A stretch of 64,000 bases of DNA from Bacteroides sp. 214. Lineage in GTDB: Bacteria; Bacteroidota; Bacteroidia; Bacteroidales; Bacteroidaceae. Below the pieces are notes generated by a model that was not told where the DNA came from, did not search any database, and worked only from the letters and a program-made list of their open reading frames with translations. Position 1 is the first letter of the stretch. Each line of letters begins with the position of its first letter. This document shows, piece after piece, positions 7,021 through 16,835 of this stretch. The stretch spans positions 1 through 64,000 of the forward strand of contig NZ_QVML01000002.1 in NCBI RefSeq assembly GCF_010501015.1. Direction: 5' to 3'. The translations under genes were made by a program, and so were the position numbers.

Positions 7021-8391
7021 ATGAGCGAACGTATTAAGAAATTTATTCTGCCCGAAAACGAAATACCACGCTACTGGTATAATATTCAGGCGGATATGAA
7101 AAATAAGCCCCTGCCACCGTTGCATCCGGGAACAAAGCAACCACTTAAACCGGAAGATTTATTTCCAATTTTCTCAGAAGAGTTAAGTCGTCAGGAATTA
7201 GATCAAACAAATACGTGGATTGAAATACCCGAAGAGGTACGCGAAATGTACAAGAACTATCGCAGTACACCACTTGTTCGCGCTTATGGACTCGAAGAGG
7301 CTTTGGGAACTCCTGCTCATATTTATTTTAAGAACGAAAGTGTAAGTCCAATCGGTTCGCACAAACTTAACTCTGCACTTGCACAGGCTTATTATTGTAA
7401 AAAAGAGGGTGTTACCAATGTTACTACAGAAACAGGAGCCGGGCAGTGGGGAGCAGCACTTTCTTATGCTGCGAAGGTTTTTGGTATTGAAGCTGCTGTT
7501 TATCAGGTAAAAATAAGCTATGAACAGAAGCCATATCGTCGGAGCATCATGCAAACATTTGGTGCGCAAGTAACTCCCTCTCCATCCATGTCTACTCGTG
7601 CCGGAAAGGATATTCTTACGGCAAACCCCAACTACCAAGGCTCATTGGGTACGGCAATTTCCGAAGCTATTGAATTGGCCAGAAATACGCCAAACTGTAA
7701 ATATACACTTGGATCAGTACTCAGTCATGTAGCTCTACATCAGACAATTATCGGACTTGAAGCTGAGAAACAAATGGAAATGGCGGGAGAATACCCCGAT
7801 ATTATTGTTAGCTGCTTTGGCGGAGGGTCAAACTTTGCAGGAATCAGCTTCCCATTCATGCGCCATACCATTCTTGATGGAAAGAAAACTCGATATATAG
7901 CAGCCGAACCGGCGTCGTGCCCTAAATTAACGCGTGGTAAATTTCAATACGACTTTGGTGATGAAGCAGGATATACCCCCTTATTACCAATGTATACGCT
8001 GGGGCACAACTTCGCTCCGGCAAACATTCACGCGGGCGGACTTCGTTATCATGGTGCCGGTGTTATTGTTTCTCAATTGTTGAAAGATGGTTATATAGAG
8101 GCGGTTGATATTAAGCAACTGGATTCGTTTGATGCCGGTTTGTTGTTTGCACGTTCTGAAGGTATTATACCTGCACCTGAATCATCTCATGCTATTGCGG
8201 CAACCATCAAGGAGGCGCTTAAATGCAAAGAAACAGGTGAGGAAAAAGTTATCTTGTTCAACCTTTCTGGGCATGGATTGTTGGATATGGTTTCCTATGA
8301 TAAGTATCTGTCGGGCGATTTGGTAAATTATACATTGACCGATGCCGATGTTGATAAAAACCTGAATGAGATAAAAGATTTGACGAAATAG
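7021..8391 (+). CDS. trpB: Tryptophan synthase beta chain-like PLP enzyme (TrpB2 type)
   Basis: PLP-dependent fold-type II enzyme of 456 aa, longer than TrpB1 (about 400) and typical of TrpB2. The PLP lysine lies in NESVSPIGSHKLNSA (Lys115), the phosphate-binding glycine loop is CFGGGSNFAG, and GAGQWGAALSYAA carries the catalytic-type segment. It condenses indole with serine (or phosphoserine in some TrpB2) to make tryptophan. No trpA or other trp gene is nearby, so it probably works as a stand-alone indole-salvage enzyme. The ATG at 7021 is used; a TTG at 6991 overlaps the -7 box and is rejected. It is monocistronic, bounded by terminators. Confidence 0.9.
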   Translation: MSERIKKFILPENEIPRYWYNIQADMKNKPLPPLHPGTKQPLKPEDLFPIFSEELSRQELDQTNTWIEIPEEVREMYKNYRSTPLVRAYGLEEALGTPAHIYFKNESVSPIGSHKLNSALAQAYYCKKEGVTNVTTETGAGQWGAALSYAAKVFGIEAAVYQVKISYEQKPYRRSIMQTFGAQVTPSPSMSTRAGKDILTANPNYQGSLGTAISEAIELARNTPNCKYTLGSVLSHVALHQTIIGLEAEKQMEMAGEYPDIIVSCFGGGSNFAGISFPFMRHTILDGKKTRYIAAEPASCPKLTRGKFQYDFGDEAGYTPLLPMYTLGHNFAPANIHAGGLRYHGAGVIVSQLLKDGYIEAVDIKQLDSFDAGLLFARSEGIIPAPESSHAIAATIKEALKCKETGEEKVILFNLSGHGLLDMVSYDKYLSGDLVNYTLTDADVDKNLNEIKDLTK

Positions 8392-8413
8392 AATTCTTAT
8401 AAAATAAGATAGG

Positions 8414-8452
8414 ACCGGGAATTGTGAAAAAGAACACGATTCCCGGTTTTTT
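8414..8452 (+). terminator. Rho-independent terminator after trpB2
   Basis: A 13-bp stem with one G-T pair (8414-8426 with 8435-8447; core ACCGGGAAT with ATTCCCGGT) is followed by a T run to 8452. The remaining 200 bp up to the next gene show no gene or convincing promoter. Confidence 0.92.
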
Positions 8453-8651
8453 ATTTACTAACCGAAAGGAGATTCCATTTTGGTTGAAAACAGACCTCAT
8501 TCTCTGTCAAAATGAGCTTCTTTTTGCGGAAAAATGAAGTTTAATTTAAACCATACATGCTCTCTTTTTGTTATTTATTGTGTTTTTCGTTGATAACTCC
8601 CTTCTTTTGATTAAGTTTACACGTCAAATAATATGCTTAAATAATACCGAT

Positions 8652-9491
8652 ATGAAATTTTTAGGAGCCCATGTATCTGCCTCTGGTGGCGTAGAGAACG
8701 CCCCCCTTAATGCTCATGAAATAGGAGCGAATGCTTTTGCTTTATTTACAAAGAACCAACGTCAGTGGGTAAGTAAGCCTTTGACGACCGAAAGTATTGA
8801 ACTTTTCAAAGCCAATTGTGCCAAGTATGGACTCCTACCCGAATATATTTTGCCGCACGATAGCTACCTCATAAATCTTGGACATCCCGAAGAAGAAGGG
8901 CTTGCTAAAAGCCGCGCTGCTTTCCTCGACGAAATGCAACGCTGTGAACAATTGGGTTTGAAATTATTGAATTTTCATCCCGGTAGTCACTTGAATAAAA
9001 TCAGTATAGAAGATTCTCTGACTCGTGTAGCCGAGAGTATCAACTATGTGCTTAATCGTACAAAAGGGGTGACGGCTGTGATAGAAAATACAGCAGGACA
9101 AGGTAGTAACTTAGGTAATGAGTTCTGGCAACTGATGTATATTATTGATCGTGTAGAAGATAAGAATAGGGTAGGCATTTGTTTGGATACATGCCACACT
9201 TTTACGGCAGGGTATGACCTAAAAGATAGTTACGATGCTGTATTCAATGATTTTGAGCAGCAAGTAGGTTTCAAGTATCTTCGTGCTATCCACCTCAACG
9301 ATACTAAAAAAGAATTGGGTACTAAAGTAGACCGTCATGCCAATCTGGGTGAAGGTTTTCTGCCGCTCGATTTCTTTAAACGACTGATGAACGACCCTCG
9401 CTTTGATAATATACCTATCGTATTGGAAACACCCGATGAAAGCAAATGGAAAGCGGAGATTGAGATGCTGCGATCGTTTATTGATGGCTAA
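8652..9491 (+). CDS. nfo: Deoxyribonuclease IV (AP endonuclease)
   Basis: Endonuclease IV of 279 aa, which cuts the phosphodiester 5' of abasic sites during base-excision repair using three zinc ions. The TIM-barrel metal motifs are present: GAHVSASGG at the N-terminus, a glutamate in [24 protein letters not shown], and the C-terminal [10 protein letters not shown] and IVLETP. Start at MKFLGAHVS (8652) gives the standard length; the frame extends further upstream but that part is not conserved-looking. The 3' end overlaps queF on the other strand by 14 bp. Confidence 0.95.
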   Translation: MKFLGAHVSASGGVENAPLNAHEIGANAFALFTKNQRQWVSKPLTTESIELFKANCAKYGLLPEYILPHDSYLINLGHPEEEGLAKSRAAFLDEMQRCEQLGLKLLNFHPGSHLNKISIEDSLTRVAESINYVLNRTKGVTAVIENTAGQGSNLGNEFWQLMYIIDRVEDKNRVGICLDTCHTFTAGYDLKDSYDAVFNDFEQQVGFKYLRAIHLNDTKKELGTKVDRHANLGEGFLPLDFFKRLMNDPRFDNIPIVLETPDESKWKAEIEMLRSFIDG

Positions 9492-9933
9492 GTAATCGTT
9501 GTTCTGCCATTGTTTCGTACTTCGTTTCTTTTCGTCCGTAATTGGCGTAAGGGTAAATAGAAATTCCGCCACGTGGAGTGAATAATCCTGTAACCTCTAT
9601 ATATTTGGGGTTCATGAGTTTGATGAGGTCTTTCATGATGATGTTAACGCAATCTTCGTGAAATGCACCATGATTGCGGAAGCTAAACAAATATAGTTTC
9701 AGGCTCTTACTCTCTACCATTTTAATATCGGGAAGATAGCTGATACGGATTTCGGCAAAGTCGGGCTGACCTGTAATAGGACATAAACTAGTAAACTCCG
9801 GACAGTTGAAACGTACCCAATAGTCGTTTTCAGGGTGCTTGTTATCAAAAGCTTCGAGAACTTCGGGTGCATAATCTTGTTTGTATTCTGTTTTTCCACC
9901 AAGTAGAGAAAGTTGTTCTGTCAATTTATCCAT
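9478..9933 (-). CDS. queF: NADPH-dependent 7-cyano-7-deazaguanine reductase QueF
   Basis: Single-domain QueF of 151 aa, which reduces the nitrile preQ0 to preQ1 in queuosine tRNA modification. The catalytic cysteine is in [14 protein letters not shown] (Cys51), with Asp58 completing the active pair. The NADPH-binding [16 protein letters not shown] and the HEDCVN segment are intact. It is the last gene of the operon transporter-queC-queF and overlaps queC by 8 bp. Its 3' end overlaps nfo, so the two transcripts converge. Confidence 0.95.
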   Translation of the reverse strand: MDKLTEQLSLLGGKTEYKQDYAPEVLEAFDNKHPENDYWVRFNCPEFTSLCPITGQPDFAEIRISYLPDIKMVESKSLKLYLFSFRNHGAFHEDCVNIIMKDLIKLMNPKYIEVTGLFTPRGGISIYPYANYGRKETKYETMAEQRLLSHQ

Positions 9934-10594
9934 TGTTATTCGTTTTTTGAGTGAGGTATTCGTTTAATCCGCGCGACCTAAGTTTGCAAGCAGGGCAATG
10001 ACCGCATCCACTTCCGGGTATACCATTATAGCAGGTGAGGGTGTGGTTCAAAACAATATCAAAAACTCCTAATTGGTCGGAAAGTTGCCATGTTTGTGCT
10101 TTGTCGAGATGCATCAAAGGGGTGTGAATGTAGAACTGCTCGTCCATGGCGAGGTTCAATGTTTCATTCAGAGAAGTTATAAAAGCCTCGCGGCAATCTG
10201 GGTAGCCACTATAGTCAGCTTGCGAAACACCTGTAACTAAGTTAAATACATCTCTCTCACGAGCAAATACGGCGGCGATACTCAGAAAAAATAAGTTGCG
10301 GCCCGGAACAAATGTGTTTGGGAAAGAATTGCGAGGCTGTTCGTTGTCCATGGGTAATGAACTATTTGTAAGCGAATTGCTCCCTAATTTTCCTATCAGT
10401 TCCGCATCTATTACATGAAATTCCACATTGGCTTTAGTGGCAATCTCTTTTGCTATGTTAACCTCCAGCTCATGTTTTTGCCCATATAAGAAACTAAGTG
10501 CATACACTTTCCGGAAATGCTCCTTTGCCCAATAAAGGCAGGTCGTGGAGTCTTGCCCGCCGCTGAATAGAACTACTGCTTCGTTGTTTTTCAT
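9926..10594 (-). CDS. queC: 7-cyano-7-deazaguanine (preQ0) synthase QueC
   Basis: ATP-dependent enzyme of 222 aa that converts 7-carboxy-7-deazaguanine to preQ0. The PP-loop [11 protein letters not shown] is at residues 9-19 and the zinc-binding cysteine cluster [16 protein letters not shown] at about residues 191-206. It overlaps queF and starts 2 bp after the transporter gene, so all three are one transcription unit. queD and queE are not in the window, so the early steps are encoded elsewhere or precursor is imported. Confidence 0.95.
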   Translation of the reverse strand: MKNNEAVVLFSGGQDSTTCLYWAKEHFRKVYALSFLYGQKHELEVNIAKEIATKANVEFHVIDAELIGKLGSNSLTNSSLPMDNEQPRNSFPNTFVPGRNLFFLSIAAVFARERDVFNLVTGVSQADYSGYPDCREAFITSLNETLNLAMDEQFYIHTPLMHLDKAQTWQLSDQLGVFDIVLNHTLTCYNGIPGSGCGHCPACKLRSRGLNEYLTQKTNNNG

Positions 10595-10596
10595 AC

Positions 10597-11277
10597 CTAC
10601 AAATCTTTTATATTCAGGATGTTGTAGGAAATGTCTTCATCATACACATCTGTTCCTTCTATCTTTTTTATAGCTTTAACTACGCAGATGGTAACAGGGA
10701 GTATTATAACTTCGTAAAGAGACTTCAGGATAATTTGTACCCCCATCATAATCATAAGTTCTTTGAATGCAATAATTCCTCCAAAAGCCAAAGGGAAGAA
10801 AATTAATGAATCGGCAGTTTCGCCCACAACAGTCGACCAAATGGCTCTTGCCGAGAAGTTTTTTCCTTTGCTGGCAAGTTTCATCTTGCTCATTACATAC
10901 GCATTAAGAAAAGAACCTGCGAGGAAAGCCGACAAGCTGGCGAAAACAATACGTGGTGCCATGCCAAAAACGAAGTTAAAACTTTCTTCGCCTTCCCAAA
11001 AAGGGGCAGCAGGGATAGCAACAGCTATTTGTGCCACGCCAACTACAAAGAAGTTCATAGCGAAGCCACTCCAAATAATAAGACGTGCTTTTTTGAACCC
11101 CCACACCTCGGCGATGCAGTCGTTAATGATGTACGAAATAGGAAATACCATGAGTCCGGCAGTAATGGAAATACCGAAAACCTGAATGATTTTAGTCTCT
11201 AAAAGATTGGCTGTGATAAGGCATACATTAAAGAGAATGCCCAAAAGCATGAAAGGTACAGATACTTTATTCTTCAT
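10597..11277 (-). CDS. yhhQ: Queuosine precursor transporter (YhhQ/QPTR family)
   Basis: Membrane protein of 226 aa with about six hydrophobic segments and family motifs [13 protein letters not shown], the [13 protein letters not shown] block and [17 protein letters not shown]. YhhQ proteins take up preQ0/preQ1 or queuine. Being first in an operon with queC and queF strongly supports a role in queuosine-precursor salvage alongside synthesis. A promoter lies at 11346-11376 and a possible leader pseudoknot at 11282-11311. Confidence 0.92.
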   Translation of the reverse strand: MKNKVSVPFMLLGILFNVCLITANLLETKIIQVFGISITAGLMVFPISYIINDCIAEVWGFKKARLIIWSGFAMNFFVVGVAQIAVAIPAAPFWEGEESFNFVFGMAPRIVFASLSAFLAGSFLNAYVMSKMKLASKGKNFSARAIWSTVVGETADSLIFFPLAFGGIIAFKELMIMMGVQIILKSLYEVIILPVTICVVKAIKKIEGTDVYDEDISYNILNIKDL

Positions 11278-11281
11278 AATT

Positions 11282-11311
11282 CTTGTTTTTTACGTGGTAT
11301 TCAAGCACACG
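11282..11311 (-). promoter_or_regulatory. Possible pseudoknot in the que operon leader
   Basis: On the transcribed strand a 4-bp stem CGTG/CACG encloses the loop TGCTTGAATAC and is followed by T, six A residues and CAAG, which can pair with CTTG in the loop. Stem, loop and A-rich tail resemble the H-type pseudoknot of preQ1-I riboswitches, and the tail ends 4 bases before the start codon. The conserved preQ1-binding loop cytosine is not recognisable, so this is only a candidate. Confidence 0.25.
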
Positions 11312-11345
11312 GTGATTAATATTCACGGGTTAATAAAATAGTGCG

Positions 11346-11376
11346 CGAAGATACGAAAAGTAGATAGAGTGGCAAA
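11346..11376 (-). promoter_or_regulatory. Promoter of the que operon
   Basis: TTTG (11373-11376) is separated by exactly 19 bp from TATCTTCG (11346-11353), one mismatch from the Bacteroidetes TTTG-N19-TAnnTTTG consensus. Predicted leader is about 60 bases. It is back-to-back with the promoter of the C10 protease. Confidence 0.8.
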
Positions 11377-11394
11377 CAAGTTTTGCCTGTTTCC

Positions 11395-11425
11395 TTTGTA
11401 AATGACAAAATAAACTCTAAATTTG
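11395..11425 (+). promoter_or_regulatory. Promoter of the C10 protease gene
   Basis: A perfect consensus: TTTG (11395-11398), 19 bp, TAAATTTG (11418-11425). The ATG lies 30 bp further on. The two divergent -33 boxes are only 18 bp apart. Confidence 0.88.
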
Positions 11426-11455
11426 TCCTAATCATACATTTAACAACTACCGTTT

Positions 11456-13963
11456 ATGAAGAAACATTTACTTCTCCTTTCTATTTTTTCGCTGTGCTTT
11501 TTTCTTCCTGGTTGGTCTTTGCCACGTACAAAACAAGAGGTTCACGCCATTGTGACTCAATATTTTCAAGGTAAAACAACTACTCGAACGGTAGCTGCAT
11601 TGACAGAAATTCCATCAAGTGCTTTATTGCCAAACACACGCACTGTGAGCAATGAAGCATTTTACGTCTTTACAGCCGAGAATGCAGGATTTCTGATAGT
11701 CTCGGGAGATGATAGAATGCAACCAGTTCTAGGCTATTCGGACACAGGAACGTTTGTAACAGAGAATCTTCCGGATAATCTTCGCGGTTGGTTACTTTTT
11801 TATGCCGAAGAATTTGAATCACTTGCTACCTGCGATGAACAAAATACACTGCTGGTTGCCGAAACAAGAGCAGAAGATAACTTCCCTGCTACAGTAGCAC
11901 CGCTTCTGGGAGATATTGCTTGGGATCAAACAGCTCCTTACAATAATGCTTGTCCGACACACAATGGCGAAAGACTCGTAACAGGTTGTGTGGCAACTGC
12001 TATGGCGCAGATTATGATGTATCACAAATGGCCGGAAAAAGGAAAAGGCGTAAAGAACTATACATATACCATTGCTGGAACGTCATATGAAATAACAAAG
12101 GCTTTTAGTGCAACCACATTTCAGTGGGATAAAATGTTACCCACATATACCAGTACATATACTCCTGAAAGTGCCGAATATGTGGCCGAGTTGATGTATA
12201 GTTGTGGTGTTGCTGTTAAAATGGGTTACAACACAGCTGCCTCAGGTGGAAGTGGTGCGTATGATTCTGACGTGCCTCCTGCACTGATTAATCATTTTAA
12301 ATATGATGAAAATATCCAGAAATACTCACGGACATATTACAAAAACGCAGAGTGGATAGCGTTGGCAAAAACCGAACTGGCAGAAAATAGACCTATTTAT
12401 TACAATGGTAGAAGTCCGTCTGTTGGGCACGCATTTGTTGTAGATGGATATGATGCCAACAATTTCTTCCATCTAAATTGGGGGTGGGGAGGATATAATA
12501 ATGGCTATTTCTTGCTTACCGCATTGAACCCGGATGGACAAGGAACCGGTGGTGGATCTGGAGGTGGTTATAATATGTCTCAAGGTATGATTATAGGTAT
12601 TCAAAAGCCCAATGCAAATAGCAAATATGTATCTCACTTAGGTATTCAAGAACCATACAGTGTAAATGTAACAAGTATTGCAAGAAATGGAACTTTTAAT
12701 CTTACAATTCAAGGAGTATTCAATTTGGGTGCTTATTTCTCCGGTACAACAGCATTAGCATTATACAAAGATGGGAAACTACATACAAATCTTGGGGAAA
12801 TCACGAGAAACAACTACGAAACGTATACAGGATTCGAAGGAACCGCATCTAATCTCTCTATCCCAACAACTGTAGAAGAAGGCACCTACCAACTCCTTAT
12901 AATGTCTAAAGATGCTCGCGAAACAGAGTGGCAACAAGTTAGAGCACCTTATGGTGTGGCTAATTACATTAGTGTATTTGTAAATGCAAGTACTATCAAT
13001 TTTAGCAACCCTGATGTCTCTGCAAAGCTATCTTGCTTGAGTTTTGAAAAAACAAGTGCTAATTTATATCTAAATAGAACAGGGAATTTTAAGCTGAAAG
13101 TAAAGAATGATGGCGAAGAATGTATGCCTATGATTGGTGTTTTGCTTACGGGTGCCTCTTCCTCGGCATTAATCTCATCGGAAATTGCTTTTCTTGAACC
13201 AGGCGAAGAAAAAGAACTGAATTTCTCCGGAACAATTGCTGCTACAGGGCTAGTCGCGGGTAATACATATACTATACTACCAGCTCTACAAACGGCTACA
13301 GGTACTTGGACTACACTCTCTTCGGGTTTTACTTTTACGCTTCAAGCAACACCAACAGGAACTCCTGTCCTTACGTTGACAAAGAATATCTCTTTCAACT
13401 CTACACCGATAAAAATGGGAGAAGATTTTCAAGTAAACTTATCTATCAATAATTCGGGAGCTCTTTATGACGGTACTATTGCTGTTCCCGTATTTCCATA
13501 TGCGGGTGGTTATTCATTATCAATGAGAACTTCTCCTTTGTTTATAGAAAGCGGTGAAACAAAAGAAATAACCTTAACACTGCCGGCACTTGCTACCGCA
13601 GATAATTATTTCTTGCAAGTACGTTACTCTTTGAATGGAGATTGGGGGAACTTTATTCCTTATGATACAAATAAATCTTTTGCTTTTACAGTATCCGATC
13701 TTACCGGCATTGCTCTCAATCAACAAGAAGAAACTTTCAAGCTCTACTTGACAGGTAATGATTTACAGGTAAAAGCAGGCGATGAAGCAATACTCCAACT
13801 CGACATTATTACTCTTTCGGGCACTGTTGTTAAGCAGTCGGTAGATAGGATAGAAATTGGCGCAACTCACACCATTTCTGTGGCAGAATTCCCTGCCGGA
13901 CTGTACGTTGTGCGGTTACATACAGAGAGTGGAGTGAATACGACTAAGTTTATGAAGAAATAA
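11456..13963 (+). CDS. Secreted C10-family cysteine protease with T9SS sorting domain
   Basis: Streptopain-like protease of 835 aa. A signal peptide (1-21) precedes a propeptide/inhibitor domain (about 22-115). The C10 catalytic domain follows (about 130-385), with Cys178 in LVTGCVATAMAQ, His325 in PSVGHAFVVDGYD and the LNWGWGG motif. Repeated beta-rich domains fill about 400-745. The last 75 residues end in PAGLYVVRLHTESG and TTKFMKK, the pattern of a type A T9SS C-terminal signal, so it is likely exported by type IX secretion and kept on or released from the surface. It has its own consensus promoter and terminator. Related proteases include interpain and periodontain. Confidence 0.92.
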   Translation: MKKHLLLLSIFSLCFFLPGWSLPRTKQEVHAIVTQYFQGKTTTRTVAALTEIPSSALLPNTRTVSNEAFYVFTAENAGFLIVSGDDRMQPVLGYSDTGTFVTENLPDNLRGWLLFYAEEFESLATCDEQNTLLVAETRAEDNFPATVAPLLGDIAWDQTAPYNNACPTHNGERLVTGCVATAMAQIMMYHKWPEKGKGVKNYTYTIAGTSYEITKAFSATTFQWDKMLPTYTSTYTPESAEYVAELMYSCGVAVKMGYNTAASGGSGAYDSDVPPALINHFKYDENIQKYSRTYYKNAEWIALAKTELAENRPIYYNGRSPSVGHAFVVDGYDANNFFHLNWGWGGYNNGYFLLTALNPDGQGTGGGSGGGYNMSQGMIIGIQKPNANSKYVSHLGIQEPYSVNVTSIARNGTFNLTIQGVFNLGAYFSGTTALALYKDGKLHTNLGEITRNNYETYTGFEGTASNLSIPTTVEEGTYQLLIMSKDARETEWQQVRAPYGVANYISVFVNASTINFSNPDVSAKLSCLSFEKTSANLYLNRTGNFKLKVKNDGEECMPMIGVLLTGASSSALISSEIAFLEPGEEKELNFSGTIAATGLVAGNTYTILPALQTATGTWTTLSSGFTFTLQATPTGTPVLTLTKNISFNSTPIKMGEDFQVNLSINNSGALYDGTIAVPVFPYAGGYSLSMRTSPLFIESGETKEITLTLPALATADNYFLQVRYSLNGDWGNFIPYDTNKSFAFTVSDLTGIALNQQEETFKLYLTGNDLQVKAGDEAILQLDIITLSGTVVKQSVDRIEIGATHTISVAEFPAGLYVVRLHTESGVNTTKFMKK

Positions 13964-13973
13964 CCAAAGCATA

Positions 13974-14025
13974 AGAAACTGTTTTTGAATTATCTCAGAA
14001 TAAAATTCAAAAACAGTTTCTTTTT
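13974..14025 (+). terminator. Rho-independent terminator after the C10 protease
   Basis: A perfect 17-bp stem (13974-13990 with 14005-14021) with a 14-base loop is followed by TTTTT. Confidence 0.9.
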
Positions 14026-14154
14026 ATTAGTAGTATAGATGTGAAAATTGGTTATTAACAAAAAACATTCGCTTCTTCGTAGGGTTTTCTTTTCCTCGCC
14101 GATCTTATTAGTATAACATCATTACGAAAGATAAATACTAATACCCTATACGTT

Positions 14155-15411
14155 ATGAAAACAACTGTTACAAAAGTAGTTGGATATGTGCTTACTTGTA
14201 TGCTGTTGCTTGGCACTATCCCCGCAGAAGCGAGAAAAGACGATCGTTACATCTCCGTAAGCGGAGTGGTAAAGGATAAACAAACAAAAAAAATACTCGA
14301 AGCGGTAAATATCTCTGTACCTGGCACAAGTATCGGTACAGTAACGAATGCCGAAGGTTTCTTTACCATCAAAGTAACCGATAGTATCCATGCACGTTCG
14401 TTGGAAGTTTCTTACTTGGGCTATCTCAGTGAAATTATTCCGCTGGTGGGAAAAGATGTTGAAGGCGTCACCGTGCTGCTTACACCTAATGTTAGTTCGC
14501 TACCCGAGGTTGTGATACGTGCTATGGATCCTGCGTTATTGGTACGGCAAGCACTGGAAAAGGTAGCTGTGAACAATCCCAACAAGCCTCACTTATTAAT
14601 GGGCTTTTATCGCGAAACTATTCAGAAAAGACGTAGCTACATCAACGTAACCGAAGCGGTGATAAACATCTATAAAACAGCTTATACAGAAGATGTAACC
14701 CATGATAAAGTACAGGTGTATAAAGGCAGGCAATTGGTAAGTCCCAAACGCGGAGATACATTATTAGTGAAACTTCAAGGTGGACCCAACTACGCCATCT
14801 TTATGGATGTTGTGAAGAATAAAGAAATTTTCCTTGATGAGCAGAGCTTTCGCGATTATAAGTTTAGAATGAACGGTTCGGTAATGCTGAACGACCGCTC
14901 TAACTATGTGGTGAGTTTTGAACCGAATCTAGTACAGCCCTATCCTCTGTTTTATGGCAAACTCTACATCGATGAGCAAACCCTTACGTTTACGCAGGCC
15001 GAATTCAATTATAATATGAAGGATCGTAATAAAATAACAAACATGATATTGCGAAGAAAGCCTCATAACCTGCGATTTAAGCCCGAAGAATTAACCTACC
15101 TGGTAACTTACCGGCAAGAGGATGGGGTAACCTACCTCAACTATATTCGCAACGAGATACGATTTAAGTGCGATTGGTCCAGACGCCTCTTTTCCACCAC
15201 TTATACGGTACTTTCCGAAATGGTGGTGACGGACAAAACCTTGAAGGAGGTGAAACCTATTCATTATCGGGATGCGTTTAAGTTCAGAAGTATACTCTCC
15301 GACCGTGTAAATAGTTTCTATGATGAAGATTTCTGGGAAGGATATAATATTATTGCACCTACCGAATTGTTGGAATCGGCAGTAAGTAAATTGATGAAAA
15401 AATACAAATAG
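14155..15411 (+). CDS. Carboxypeptidase-regulatory-like domain protein
   Basis: Exported protein of 418 aa with a signal peptide (about 1-26) and an N-terminal beta-sandwich like CarboxypepD_reg-like (about 33-115; VSGVVKDKQTKKILEAVNISVPG and GTVTNAEGFFTIKV). This is the domain that usually precedes the plug of TonB receptors. The remaining 300 residues (LLVRQALEKVAVNNPNKP, GFYRETI, YRDAFKFRS) align by eye with the C-terminal half of the protein at 16836 but contain no plug or barrel. It is the first gene of a four-gene unit with an ECF sigma factor and FecR. Function unknown; the two paralogues may be the module's envelope effectors or sensors. Confidence 0.75.
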   Translation: MKTTVTKVVGYVLTCMLLLGTIPAEARKDDRYISVSGVVKDKQTKKILEAVNISVPGTSIGTVTNAEGFFTIKVTDSIHARSLEVSYLGYLSEIIPLVGKDVEGVTVLLTPNVSSLPEVVIRAMDPALLVRQALEKVAVNNPNKPHLLMGFYRETIQKRRSYINVTEAVINIYKTAYTEDVTHDKVQVYKGRQLVSPKRGDTLLVKLQGGPNYAIFMDVVKNKEIFLDEQSFRDYKFRMNGSVMLNDRSNYVVSFEPNLVQPYPLFYGKLYIDEQTLTFTQAEFNYNMKDRNKITNMILRRKPHNLRFKPEELTYLVTYRQEDGVTYLNYIRNEIRFKCDWSRRLFSTTYTVLSEMVVTDKTLKEVKPIHYRDAFKFRSILSDRVNSFYDEDFWEGYNIIAPTELLESAVSKLMKKYK

Positions 15412-15427
15412 CACACACACTGACACC

Positions 15428-15964
15428 ATGCGGGATGCGTTACTCATCAAACGGATAAAAGAGGGAGATGTCAAAGCTTTTGAACAACTCTTCCGCTTTT
15501 ATTATACTCCGCTCATGATGTACGCTTATAGCATAACGGGTAGGAGAGAGGTGTCAGAAGAAATCATTCAGGAACTGTTTTTCAAACTGTGGCGCGACAG
15601 GGAAGAGCTTCGAATCTTCCAGTCATTGAAGAGCTATTTGTATACTTCGGTTCGTAACCAGTCGTTACGCTATCACGAATACAACATGGTGCGCGAACAG
15701 CACAAAGAAAAGGTGATAGCGTTTAGTGAGAAATCGCAAAATAGTACTCCGCAAGAACAATTAGAGTATAAAGAACTGGAAATAATTATTAACCAAACCC
15801 TGGAACGAATGCCCGAACGTCGTCGACAAATATTTGCTATGCATCGCTACCAAGGTTTGAAGTACAAAGAAATAGCAGAAAAATTATCTATCTCGGTAAA
15901 GACGGTAGAAGCCGAAATGACCAAGACTTATAAAGCTCTGCGGGTAGAAATAGAGAAATTGTAG
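15428..15964 (+). CDS. ECF-type RNA polymerase sigma factor
   Basis: Sigma factor of 178 aa with region 2 (about 8-75; KAFEQLFRFYYTPLMMYAYSI and EEIIQELFFKLW) and region 4 (about 118-172; LERMPERRRQIFAMHRYQGLKYKEIAEKLSISVKTVE). It belongs to the Bacteroidetes ECF group that pairs with FecR anti-sigma factors; FecR starts 4 bp downstream. It lies 16 bp after the carboxypeptidase-domain protein, so the four genes probably form one transcript that could be self-activated. Confidence 0.92.
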   Translation: MRDALLIKRIKEGDVKAFEQLFRFYYTPLMMYAYSITGRREVSEEIIQELFFKLWRDREELRIFQSLKSYLYTSVRNQSLRYHEYNMVREQHKEKVIAFSEKSQNSTPQEQLEYKELEIIINQTLERMPERRRQIFAMHRYQGLKYKEIAEKLSISVKTVEAEMTKTYKALRVEIEKL

Positions 15965-15968
15965 TTAT

Positions 15969-16823
15969 ATGATGAATTTGAAAGAACAAATAGAAAAGAA
16001 TACGGATGTGGCGTGGGGAGCACTACATAACCGCCTCGAAACAGAAGGTTTGCTATCCGTGACACCAAAGAGGCGTACTGCTCTACCCCTCTCAACCTTG
16101 CGGTGGGTGGCAGCGGTAGCAGCAGTAGTGGCGCTGACGTGCGCTACCTTTGTGTTTCTGTTGCTTCCCGGCGAAACAGTACGAGAGGATGTAATAGTAC
16201 TTTATAATCAAGCAGGAGCGCCTACGCTTGTAACTACGCTTCAAGATGGTTCCATAGTATATCTTAGCGACCAGGCAACTATTGAATACCCATCACATTT
16301 TGGTACCGAAAAGCGCACCGTTACGTTGAAGGGAGATGCCTTTTTCGAGATTAGCGAGAACAAACAACAACCTTTTGTGATAGAAACTCCATATGCTATG
16401 GTTGAGGTGCTCGGTACGGTATTCAACATAAAAAACAGAGATGATTTTTCGCTTTCCGTAAAGCAGGGTGAGGTACGTGTGACTTCAAGGAAAAGTGGCG
16501 AAAGTGTATATGTAACTGCTGGGCAAACGGCACTGCTTCGTCCCGATAGACTCTATACTTTGCCTACTGATGACTATGCACAGTTTCATGCTTACATGGA
16601 ATATATTCATTTTAAGGATCAGGCATTGGGCGATGTGGTACGTTTTATCAATGAAAACACTGATAAAGTAGAAATAGTTATACCTTCTGAACTTGCCAAA
16701 AGACATATTACTGTAACTTTCCATCACAATTCTCCCGAAACGATGGCAATGCTTATTTGTAAAGCATTGACTTTGGAGTATAGGCAGGTAGAAAACGTTA
16801 TTTATATTTCTTCTGCACAATAA
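15969..16823 (+). CDS. FecR family transmembrane anti-sigma factor
   Basis: Protein of 284 aa: short cytoplasmic N-terminus (1-44), one transmembrane helix (about 45-67), periplasmic FecR domain (about 75-180; VTTLQDGSIVYLSDQATIEYP and VLGTVFNIKN), and a C-terminal STN-like DUF4974 domain (about 205-282; IHFKDQALGDVVRFINE). It should bind the preceding sigma factor until a signal from an outer-membrane partner is received. The usual partner, a TonB-dependent receptor, is absent; only the STN-containing protein at 16836 follows. Confidence 0.92.
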   Translation: MMNLKEQIEKNTDVAWGALHNRLETEGLLSVTPKRRTALPLSTLRWVAAVAAVVALTCATFVFLLLPGETVREDVIVLYNQAGAPTLVTTLQDGSIVYLSDQATIEYPSHFGTEKRTVTLKGDAFFEISENKQQPFVIETPYAMVEVLGTVFNIKNRDDFSLSVKQGEVRVTSRKSGESVYVTAGQTALLRPDRLYTLPTDDYAQFHAYMEYIHFKDQALGDVVRFINENTDKVEIVIPSELAKRHITVTFHHNSPETMAMLICKALTLEYRQVENVIYISSAQ

Positions 16824-16835
16824 TGTTTTAGGCAT

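Noticed and set aside
11282..11311. Confident preQ1-I riboswitch
   Set aside because: The pairing geometry fits but the conserved ligand-binding loop bases do not, so it is reported only as a candidate.
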